The notes beneath the pieces are model-generated. The model had not been told where the DNA came from. It was given only the letters and a program-made list of their open reading frames with translations, and searched no databases. DNA of 5,526 bases, taken from positions 1 through 5,526 of the forward strand of contig JAGYNL010000089.1 of NCBI GenBank assembly GCA_018399865.1. Direction: 5' to 3'. The DNA comes from Candidatus Bipolaricaulota bacterium. GTDB taxonomy: Bacteria; Bipolaricaulota; Bipolaricaulia; UBA7950; UBA9294. Shown piece by piece: positions 1 to 5,041 of the stretch. The first letter of the stretch is position 1. Every line of letters begins with the position of its first letter. A program made the position numbers and the translations under genes.

Positions 1-120
1 CCTGCTTGCCCCGTGAAATCATTCTGTTTTTCATATTTCATGGGGCCTGCCGCGTGAAGTGATTTTGTCTTGTGATATTTCATAGGGTCCATCATCTCTA
101 AAATTCAATGGTAGACCCCG
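1..120 (-). repeat. RAYT-associated repeat, copy A, with a diverged tandem half-unit
   Basis: Positions 46-120 match 1809-1883 at about 67 of 75 bases without gaps. The shared block runs from CCTGCCGCGTGA through GTCTTGTGATATTTCATAGG to CAATGGTAGACCCCG. The end of this block (ATCTC..AAATTCAATGGTAG) recurs at 3466-3488, immediately outside the RAYT transposase remnant, which ties the repeat to that element. Positions 1-45 are a second, more diverged version of the first half of the block (CCGTGAAATCATTCTG, then CATATTTCATGGGG), so this copy carries two tandem units of about 41-45 bp. No coding function is visible. The window edge cuts the copy, so more units may lie to the left. Confidence 0.75.
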
Positions 121-481
121 ACACATTGATGCACCTCGAGATCATTACCAGGCTAAGCCGTTACACATCTGTCAGAATGCTGTCGACTGGTTTGGCTGTT
201 GATGAACTGTCCACCCTGTAGAGTATTTATTCCCAGGCAGCTTCCGAAAAAGGATGCCTCACAACCTGGAAAGTAGTTATTTGCCCGCTAATTGACGGAT
301 TTAAGGGACCCCAGCACAATTAGACCAGTCACCCCGTACGAAAAACACCAGAAACGAAGACGTGCCCCCTCTATTCGCAGAACTACCTTAGACCTTTAGT
401 ATCTATCATACAAGTTGAAAGGATAGATACCTCTAGTTCAAGACCAATCTCTCAGCCCACATCGCTACAAATTAGAACTAA
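121..481. other. Gene-free stretch downstream of the zinc-ribbon gene
   Basis: I see no credible intact gene here on either strand. One plus-strand frame from ATG 128 reads MHLEIITRLSRYTSVRM and onward to a TAG at 218-220. It stays open again until a TAG near 326, so it could be a fossil reading frame. It matches no family I recognise and has no ribosome-binding site. The only clear structure is the inverted repeat at 399-430. The stretch is probably intergenic or decayed accessory DNA. Confidence 0.4.
399..430. repeat. Perfect 9-bp inverted repeat 3' of the zinc-ribbon gene
   Basis: GTATCTATC at 399-407 is the exact reverse complement of GATAGATAC at 422-430, with a 14-base loop. It lies about 50 bases beyond the stop of the minus-strand gene at 482-1000, where a terminator or mRNA 3' hairpin could sit. 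The stem is AT-rich and no T-run follows on the minus strand, so it is not a standard intrinsic terminator. It could equally be a protein-binding site or chance. Confidence 0.4.
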
Positions 482-1000
482 TCAATCACCGGCTTCTGCG
501 TCGGAGCATAATTGTTCGAGAAGGCTCCTCGCTTCTACACCTACCGGGGTGTTCTCTTCCATCTTCATAATGGTGGTTAGCTTGCTACGCATCGTCCCTA
601 CATCAATCTCCACTCCGTATTCTTGTTGCTTCAGTAAAACGGCAATTGCGCGCACGCTTGTCTCTGTATCACGAGTCTCTGCAATTGCTTCAGCTTGTGT
701 GGCAATGTCCTGCGGCCGAAACTCTGCACCGCAGAACATACAAACACGAGCTGCTAGTTTGATTGTTTCACCACATCTGGGACATTGCTTGGTAAGAGCG
801 TGTGCGGTTTCTGCCGATTTCCCCTTCATCGGAAGCCCTGCAGCGGCTATTACCCCCACTAGACTGAAGAAAAACCCAGCGAGGAACCAGTTGCCTTGCG
901 AATACCCCTTGCGCTCGGCTACAACTGAAGCAAAGATCCCAAAGACCACGCCTTGTACGAAAAGTGATACGACAATGACAAGATATATCTTGATCTGCAT
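482..1000 (-). CDS. Membrane-hairpin protein with a double-CxxC zinc ribbon (172 aa)
   Basis: This predicted inner-membrane protein has no known reaction. Residues 4-28 and 38-56 are strongly hydrophobic and are joined by a short basic, glycine-containing turn (ERKGYSQGNW). That arrangement suggests a two-helix hairpin. A zinc-ribbon module follows at 71-95 with CPRC (C73, C76) and CMFC (C87, C90), spaced as in zinc-ribbon and UPF0547-like domains. It probably folds around one zinc ion in the cytoplasm. Residues 96-172 are a polar, Ala/Glu-rich and probably helical tail that I do not recognise. The ATG at 998-1000 is preceded by AAAGGAGG, 11 bases upstream. The gene follows the DUF4234-like gene on the same strand after a 153-bp gap filled by a repeat, so co-transcription is possible but not tight. 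Similar small proteins pairing membrane helices with a zinc ribbon are common and mostly uncharacterised. The gene call is firm; the function is unknown. Confidence 0.85.
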   Translation of the reverse strand: MQIKIYLVIVVSLFVQGVVFGIFASVVAERKGYSQGNWFLAGFFFSLVGVIAAAGLPMKGKSAETAHALTKQCPRCGETIKLAARVCMFCGAEFRPQDIATQAEAIAETRDTETSVRAIAVLLKQQEYGVEIDVGTMRSKLTTIMKMEENTPVGVEARSLLEQLCSDAEAGD

Positions 1001-1037
1001 TCGAGCTGTAACCTCCTTTCACTTTCTCGAGGTAATA

Positions 1038-1059
1038 GTCACTCCGTAATTCGAGTGAC
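1038..1059. repeat. 7-bp inverted repeat upstream of the zinc-ribbon gene
   Basis: GTCACTC at 1038-1044 pairs perfectly with GAGTGAC at 1053-1059 across an 8-base loop. It lies 38-59 bases upstream of the start codon at 1000, just above the Shine-Dalgarno site. It could form a 5'-leader hairpin or bind a regulator. It overlaps the left part of repeat copy B. The related copy at 1613 has lost the symmetry (GAGCAACG in place of GAGTGACA), so either this copy gained the palindrome or that one lost it. Confidence 0.4.
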
Positions 1060-1118
1060 ACAAACTCTCTTTCACGATGGTCCTTGAGAAATGATGGTAT
1101 GCGTTCACAAGATTTCCC
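1044..1118 (-). repeat. RAYT-associated repeat, copy B (short form)
   Basis: CCGTAATTCGAGTGACACAA at 1044-1063, continuing to CACGATGGT, aligns with 1613-1652 with one single-base gap and scattered substitutions. Both copies end in the border motif ATGGTATGCGT followed by a GATTTCCC-like or GGAATTTCCC-like sequence (here 1094-1118). Relative to copy C this copy lacks about 55 bases, including the long-loop hairpin arms. It fills most of the gap between the zinc-ribbon gene and the DUF4234-like gene, so any promoter for the zinc-ribbon gene would lie in or beside repeat-derived DNA. Confidence 0.6.
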
Positions 1119-1153
1119 AGCCTAACTGAGGATTGTGGTCGGAACCCCTTACT

Positions 1154-1453
1154 TCATGTCGCCATTTTATTCAGGGTTGTTTGAATTATGGCCGGACCAA
1201 TAATAGGAAGCAAAAAGAGCATGAGAAAAGCGACACCTGCGCTCATTTCTCTGTGGGTTACTTCTTCAACACCCTCAGCAAACTTCCAGTACCACCATAT
1301 ATTCACCAGCGGAATTACAAGGAGCCAGGCTGTAGGAATATCAGCTCCATTGCGGTTCATCTCTGTTTTTGTTACTACCAGCCAGTAGAGCGAGTATATG
1401 CCAAATGTGATAAATGGGAGCAGGAAGATCGCTAACGGTGACCTTTCTTTCAT
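1154..1453 (-). CDS. DUF4234-like three-helix membrane protein (99 aa)
   Basis: This small integral membrane protein has no assigned function. Its sequence has the look of the DUF4234 family: basic N-terminus MKERSP, a first helix at about 7-27 ending TFGIYSLYWL, a polar loop with TEMN, a second helix at about 42-57 (WLLVIPLVNIWWYWKFAE), and a third helix at about 71-91 opening MSAGVAF. I place the start at ATG 1451-1453 because AAGGAGGAA sits 7 bases upstream. The open frame extends 25 codons further, to 1528, but that extension would translate the Shine-Dalgarno site and the promoter, so it is rejected. A promoter lies at 1500-1528. The zinc-ribbon membrane gene follows on the same strand, and both products look like envelope proteins. 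Family assignment is from motif memory, not a search. Confidence 0.88.
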   Translation of the reverse strand: MKERSPLAIFLLPFITFGIYSLYWLVVTKTEMNRNGADIPTAWLLVIPLVNIWWYWKFAEGVEEVTHREMSAGVAFLMLFLLPIIGPAIIQTTLNKMAT

Positions 1454-1499
1454 TTTAATTCCTCCTTGCGTAAATACTGTCATCCCTACCTTAACGATC

Positions 1500-1528
1500 A
1501 TACTAACCTGGTTGGCATGTTTTGCCAA
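1500..1528 (-). promoter_or_regulatory. Sigma70-type promoter with an operator-like inverted repeat over the -35
   Basis: On the minus strand TTGGCA (1523-1528, five of six consensus bases) is followed after 17 bases by TAGTAT (1500-1505, four of six). Transcription would start near 1493, leaving a leader of about 40 bases before the DUF4234-like gene with its strong Shine-Dalgarno site. The -35 hexamer is one arm of a perfect inverted repeat, TTGGCA-5 bases-TGCCAA (1512-1528), that runs into the spacer. A repressor bound there would block RNA polymerase. The promoter is inferred from consensus and spacing; the regulator is unknown. Confidence 0.55.
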
Positions 1529-1612
1529 GTATTCTTCCCCAATGGACTTAGCATAGATAGGAAGGTATGACCGGTAGCGCTGAGGCTGGCCGATATAGAG
1601 CCAAGGAGGGCA

Positions 1613-1740
1613 CCGTTAATTCGAGCAACGCAAACCCTGTTTCAGGATGGTTTCTCCTGTCTGCTGCCTGGCTGTCATTCGAATGTAGATTGGCGCGCAC
1701 AGGCAGGGAGGAATCATGGTATGCGTCCCCGGAATTTCCC
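1613..1740 (-). repeat. RAYT-associated repeat, copy C (long form with hairpin)
   Basis: The left part (1613-1652) aligns with copy B at 1044-1082. The right end ATGGTATGCGTCCCCGGAAT (1716-1735) matches the border motif beside the RAYT remnant at 3501-3520. Between them lie complementary 7-base arms, CTGCCTG (1664-1670) and CAGGCAG (1700-1706). RAYT and IS200-family enzymes act on single-stranded hairpins, so a structured insert fits that origin, though it is not proof. No gene is visible in 1529-1808 apart from this copy. Confidence 0.6.
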
Positions 1741-1808
1741 GTGACGAAATCCTAAGAACGAAGCTTTGACCCCAAAGGTTCCCTGATATTCTACTTGACA
1801 AAGGCCCG

Positions 1809-1962
1809 CCTGCCGCGTGAGATGATTTCGTCTTGTGATATTTCATAGGGGCTGTCATCTCTAGAATCCAATGGTAGACCCCGCTACACTCTGGGTGCGT
1901 CCTTCGCCCAAGAAAACGCCGTGCCAAACACGCGAATTAAGTACTATGTCCCCGGAATTCCG
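1809..1962 (-). repeat. RAYT-associated repeat, copy D, with border motif
   Basis: Positions 1809-1883 match 46-120 at about 67 of 75 bases. After a unique stretch (1884-1941) comes TACTATGTCCCCGGAATTCC (1942-1961), a variant of the border motif found at 1716 and 3501. It contains the palindrome CGGAATTCCG at 1953-1962. Copy D thus holds both the internal block and the border motif, as the RAYT-linked copy at 3464-3524 does, but has no transposase sequence. It lies about 80 bases 3' of the HEPN-like gene. Confidence 0.7.
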
Positions 1963-2044
1963 CCGGTGACTTCACGGTTATCAGATCGAGCTTCATGTGA
2001 TTGGGTAGCGATTGATCTCAGGCTGTCATGCACGAGGCTCCCCT

Positions 2045-2890
2045 CTAGGGTACGTCACGGAGACACCTTGCACGAACGGTGTCAAGCACGAAGAGCGACC
2101 TGAGGCTGTTGTCTCTGGTTCCATAGTCCGTGTCTCTGCCATGCAACACGCCATGGCGAGAGAGGAACCCGTTAGGGTATTGGATCCTGAGCTGATCGAG
2201 ATCGCTTGAGGACCTAACCCGCTCTGTTACCTGCTTGCACATGCTAGTCGAGAATCCACGGAGAGCCGACGCGAACATCAGTTCGTTCAGAGGAAGCATG
2301 CCGATGAACTCCTCAACAGATGCGATGTCCCACTCGTCTTTCGTGAAAAGGTAGGCAGCATTCACAATACCATGCGTCTCCAACATGTCAAGATAGGCAC
2401 CCTCTGCCTGCGCCAGGATGACAGGAATACTCAGGGCGTAATAGCCCTGCGTGTGTGCAGCGTAAGCCTCCCGAAGCAGATTCTCTCGCTTCTCGAAGCC
2501 CCTTTGAGAGCACGTTGCATCAATAATCTGCTGAGCCAGATCCTCATCACAGTAGGCCAGCAACTGGGTGATCGCGCCATCTACGTTGCCGTCGGTTACA
2601 GCAGCGCGATGCAACACCCTCACTCGATCTTCAGAAAGAAGTACCGGTACAAACCATGCTCGATCCGCCAAAGCATAATTCAGTTCCTCGATCTGTTTGG
2701 CCAGCAACGCCTTCCCCGCAAGCTGCATGATCGCGTCAATGTGCACCGACACTTCCTGCTCGACTGCCTTACGGAGAGCAAGGGCTTGCTCGCCTAACGA
2801 CGCTGCGGCCGGCTGAATCGCTTGGAAGAACTGCTTGGCAAATGCTTCTGCTATTCCCCGCACTGCCTCCCAATCCTTCGGCGAAGCCAT
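2045..2890 (-). CDS. HEPN-like protein of unknown function (281 aa), candidate RNase
   Basis: This predicted cytosolic protein is mostly helical. Residues 1-130 are Ala/Leu/Glu-rich with no motif I recognise. From about 131 the sequence fits a widespread uncharacterised family: a charged helix (KRENLLREAYAAH), then YYALSIPVILAQAEGAYLDML at 150-170, then SRHGVLHGRDTDYGT at 244-258 and NSLRSLFVLD. R245-x4-H250 has the form of the R-x4-6-H active-site motif of HEPN ribonucleases, and the aligned family segment also ends in LHG..DYGT, so the fold assignment is plausible but unproven. The frame opens at 2899, but only 2 bases separate that ATG from the AAGGAGG site. The ATG at 2890 has 11, so I use 2890. 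A promoter candidate lies at 2939-2966. HEPN proteins often serve as toxins or abortive-infection effectors. No partner antitoxin gene is adjacent. Confidence 0.85.
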   Translation of the reverse strand: MASPKDWEAVRGIAEAFAKQFFQAIQPAAASLGEQALALRKAVEQEVSVHIDAIMQLAGKALLAKQIEELNYALADRAWFVPVLLSEDRVRVLHRAAVTDGNVDGAITQLLAYCDEDLAQQIIDATCSQRGFEKRENLLREAYAAHTQGYYALSIPVILAQAEGAYLDMLETHGIVNAAYLFTKDEWDIASVEEFIGMLPLNELMFASALRGFSTSMCKQVTERVRSSSDLDQLRIQYPNGFLSRHGVLHGRDTDYGTRDNSLRSLFVLDTVRARCLRDVP

Positions 2891-2938
2891 GATTATCATC
2901 TCCTCCTTACGTCTCTTTGATTATCGGATATCAGCATC

Positions 2939-2966
2939 AGTATACACACTTACGCCCCATGCGCAA
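2939..2966 (-). promoter_or_regulatory. Putative promoter of the HEPN-like gene
   Basis: On the minus strand TTGCGC (2961-2966) and TATACT (2939-2944, five of six consensus bases) are 16 bases apart. Transcription would begin near 2932 and give a leader of about 40 bases carrying AAGGAGG (2902-2908). The -10 element is good and the -35 is weak, so activator dependence or low activity is possible. Its presence argues that the gene is expressed on its own, not by read-through from the damaged DNA upstream. Confidence 0.45.
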
Positions 2967-3119
2967 CTCAGCTTCTTAACAAGAGAACAGCCACATAGCT
3001 CCCCGCGCAGCATCCGCATGCCGTTCCCGCGTTTCTCCCACGTCCTCCGCTATTGGAATCAGGCTAGGTTTCAGGTAGAATCGGGTTGGATCCCATTCAG
3101 CGGTCGGTGGTGAGTGCAC

Positions 3120-3188
3120 GTGGGCGGCATTTTCCTGATTCGGAGTGACAATGAACTCGTCGAGATGAGCGAGAAGGCTTACTACTCT
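3120..3188 (+). pseudogene. Beheaded 5' fragment of an uncharacterised nuclease-like gene
   Basis: Starting at GTG 3120 (or GTG 3114, directly after an in-frame TGA at 3111-3113), the plus strand reads GGIFLIRSDNELVEMSEKAYYS. From memory this resembles the opening of a bacterial protein family with N-termini of the form IYLIR.D.ELVEM.E..YDSE..L, whose longer members carry a V-E-V-K nuclease-like motif. Resemblance stops at about 3188. The frame then reads VVRVRALF and ends at TAG 3213-3215. The break coincides with the 3' boundary of the RAYT remnant, whose stop codon is at 3207-3209 on the opposite strand. The simplest reading is that the body of the gene was lost when the RAYT element inserted or later recombined. 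No ribosome-binding site is convincing. The family name is uncertain and the fragment is only about 23 residues. Confidence 0.55.
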
Positions 3189-3206
3189 GTAGTGAGGGTC
3201 AGAGCT

Positions 3207-3542
3207 TTATTTTAGACTCCCAACAGCCTGTTTCTTGGCGATCGCGCTGATCATGGAGAAGTGAAGCCCAACATAGTCCCAAATCTCCTGAAGCTTGTAG
3301 TCATTAAGATGAACGACCTCGTGGATATGGGCATCACGTTCCAACTTATGAGTTACGTCTTGCAAGATTTCCTGCCGTGCATTCCCGCGTGAGGTGATGT
3401 GGCAAACGGCTCCCTCAAACTGGATGCGTGGCAGCCGGGCAATAATACGCCATTCTAGAAGATCTGTCATCTCAAAATTCAATGGTAGCCCCCCCTGCAC
3501 ATGGTATGCGTTCCCGGAATTCACTGCGGTGTTCATTTGCAA
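3207..3542 (-). pseudogene. Internally deleted RAYT (REP-associated tyrosine) transposase remnant
   Basis: RAYTs are IS200/IS605-like HUH enzymes of about 150-300 residues. Residues 35-59 of this frame (ARLPRIQFEGAV, then HITSRGNARQEI; 3366-3440) are a typical RAYT N-terminus. Residues 75-104 (DYKLQEIWDYVGLHFSMIS; 3231-3320) resemble the C-terminal helix-turn-helix. Everything between is missing: the catalytic H-x-H segment and the active-site tyrosine region. It cannot catalyse transposition. The codon where the native ATG should precede ARLPRI is ATT (3441-3443), so the original start appears mutated. The frame stays open only from a TTG at 3542, with no Shine-Dalgarno site, and translates the element's non-coding flank as residues 1-34. 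It has kept an open frame across the deletion. Expression is unlikely, though a short DNA-binding relic cannot be excluded. Confidence 0.75.
3464..3524 (-). repeat. RAYT 5' flank: repeat copy E joined to the transposase remnant
   Basis: CTGTCATCTCAAAATTCAAT (3464-3483) and the following GGTAG correspond to the end of blocks A (91-113) and D. After an abbreviated C-run come ATGGTATGCGTTCCCGGAAT at 3501-3520 and TCAC. In the minus-strand direction this gives border motif, then shared block, then RAYT start. It is the Rosetta copy that links the non-coding copies elsewhere in the window to this transposase family. Unlike A and D, it continues into coding sequence after GATGACAG instead of into the CCTATGAAATATCAC segment. 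Confidence 0.7.
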
Positions 3543-3619
3543 GACGGATCCACGCGCACGCTCTTTGTCCCTCGATTTCCTTTACATCTCATGTGAGTAT
3601 GGCCAAGGTTCCGCATGTA

Positions 3620-4786
3620 TCAGCGCGGATGCACCTTTGGGAAGTCAAACACCAGGCATTGAGCCAGTTCGAACCCTCCGCGGAATACCACTGTGACGGG
3701 AAAATGGTGTTCTCCCAGGATTGATGCCAGGAAGTTTTCATATTGCCCTCGGTGGGATGTAATGGCTGTCTCATGCTGGGGGTGACAAGCAACGTCGATC
3801 CATGCCCGGCACAACGCGCCATCGAGTGCAGCAAGCGCCTTATGAATCTTCTGCATTTGCTCCGTGATCGACCTTGCCAGCAGTCCGCGATTGGTATCTG
3901 GCTTACCCCACCACGTATCCATGTCTGTTCCGATGCTTATGTAGGAAGGATCTGCGCGTTTGAAAACTAGGACCACGCTACTCATTGTCGCTGACTCCAG
4001 CTCATGCCCGACTGCATCGAGTCTCAGCTGCAGCTCATTCCGGTTTCCACTGAGTTCTACCAAAAGCTTCCCTACAGGTCGCCCCTTGCTGTCTGTGTAT
4101 GCTCTCTGTTCCCTGCGATGTCTCTTCCAGGTACACCCAGCTTCCATCTCATCGAAGTCCGCGAGCCAGTGCTCTAGCTCGTCCTCAACGAAACTCATGA
4201 GATGCCTCATGAAGCGATAGTCAGGATGGAGGAGCTCCTTTATTCCGACGTGATGCCATCCCCGAAGCGCCTCGTACTCCTTTACGAGTGCAAGACCTTC
4301 AAACAAGCTCCGCAACCGTTCATAGTTGTAGTCGGGGGTAAAAATGGACTTGACAGATACGAGAACACCATTGGCTATCCAATCACCACGCACCGTGGTC
4401 TTCCTAATGGTCTTGGCTTCTGTCGCCAGAAGCGTGTACGCTACCCACTCAGCGAAGAAGGAGTTTACTTGGCGAGAGTGCTCAGTGATTGAGAAACTAG
4501 ATAGGAAGAGATCATGTATTAGGATGGAGAACGTCTCTTGTCCCATCCTTGACACCATCCGCTCAATCCTCTCCTCAAGGGATTCCAGGTCAAACTCGAA
4601 CAGAGATCTTATCCAGGGAACCTGGAGTGGAGTGTGATCTCGATCGTGCTCTACGAGAGACCTCAGGTAATCCCCCAGGAATCGGGCTGTCAGTAGGCAG
4701 CCCCGGAGTCCATCCCTGTAGAACTCCCATTTATGCTGATCTTCAGTGCTTATGAGTCTCTCGGGTAACCCTCGGACGTATGCCAT
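3620..4786 (-). CDS. Uncharacterised 388-aa protein with possible PD-(D/E)XK-like core
   Basis: I do not recognise the family. The protein is soluble-looking, with no signal peptide or membrane helix. Residues 1-105 are mainly helical and acidic, with a Glu-rich stretch at 67-82. Residues 106-150 have a nuclease-like pattern: a helix with E113 (FFAEWVAYTLLATEA), then TIRKTTVRGDW with D135, then a hydrophobic strand ending SVK at 144-146. That order matches PD-(D/E)XK folds, except that Ser replaces the usual Glu or Gln before the lysine. A helical section follows to about 212, then a second alpha/beta part containing KLLVELSGNRNELQLRL (240-256) and VVLVFKRADPSYISIGTDMD (271-290). AGGAGG lies 10 bases before ATG 4786 and decides the start. 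The stop is 77 bases from the RAYT remnant. Upstream lies a dead restriction-methylase tail, so a defence role is conceivable but only by context. The gene is intact with good coding character. Confidence 0.8.
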   Translation of the reverse strand: MAYVRGLPERLISTEDQHKWEFYRDGLRGCLLTARFLGDYLRSLVEHDRDHTPLQVPWIRSLFEFDLESLEERIERMVSRMGQETFSILIHDLFLSSFSITEHSRQVNSFFAEWVAYTLLATEAKTIRKTTVRGDWIANGVLVSVKSIFTPDYNYERLRSLFEGLALVKEYEALRGWHHVGIKELLHPDYRFMRHLMSFVEDELEHWLADFDEMEAGCTWKRHRREQRAYTDSKGRPVGKLLVELSGNRNELQLRLDAVGHELESATMSSVVLVFKRADPSYISIGTDMDTWWGKPDTNRGLLARSITEQMQKIHKALAALDGALCRAWIDVACHPQHETAITSHRGQYENFLASILGEHHFPVTVVFRGGFELAQCLVFDFPKVHPR

Positions 4787-5041
4787 TCGTGCAGTGCCTC
4801 CTGTGTTTCTGTCCCGCCGTGCCCCAACTTGCAGCGCAAATTATTACAGGCAGTGTAGACGTTTCTAGATCCGAGAGCCGAGTTGACAACCCTCAACAGA
4901 GGTTCTCTGTCACCACACTAGACACGACTCCTCCGAACGGAAGAGGATTTGTAGGACTTTGAGCCACAGTCCAGCTGCATATCCCTGTCCTCCCGGACTC
5001 AAATTGCTTGGAACACGATAGGTGGCGCAGAGATCACCGAC
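4787..5041. other. Leader region of the 388-aa gene, with a small inverted repeat
   Basis: No gene is visible here. ACAGAG (4896-4901) and CTCTGT (4905-4910) form a perfect 6-bp inverted repeat with a 3-base loop, about 110 bases upstream of the start codon. Nearby minus-strand promoter-like words (TTGTCA near 4881-4886; TGTAATAAT near 4844-4852) do not sit at proper spacing to one another, so I call no promoter. The stretch probably holds the regulatory DNA of the 388-aa gene. Confidence 0.35.

Noticed and set aside
549..1049. Long plus-strand frame (166 codons) over the zinc-ribbon gene
   Set aside because: It is antisense to the well-supported minus-strand gene with its zinc ribbon, membrane helices and Shine-Dalgarno site, and its own sequence is Ser/Thr-rich without recognisable features.
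1454..1528. N-terminal extension of the DUF4234-like gene to ATG 1528
   Set aside because: The added 25 codons would translate the promoter and the AAGGAGG site. The internal ATG at 1453 has ideal ribosome-binding spacing and matches the family start.
1616..1927. 103-codon minus-strand frame across repeats C and D
   Set aside because: It lies within repeat-derived DNA, has no ribosome-binding site, and differs from the equivalent sequence in the other copies by stops and indels.
2070..2091. GACACC...GGTGTC inverted repeat as a terminator of the HEPN-like gene
   Set aside because: It lies inside the coding region, before the stop, and no T-run follows.
2372..2797. 141-codon plus-strand frame
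   Set aside because: It is a shadow of the HEPN-like gene on the minus strand, with no recognisable product.
2835..3113. 92-codon plus-strand frame ending just before the truncated gene start
   Set aside because: It overlaps the start of the HEPN-like gene and its promoter, is of low coding character, and has no ribosome-binding site.
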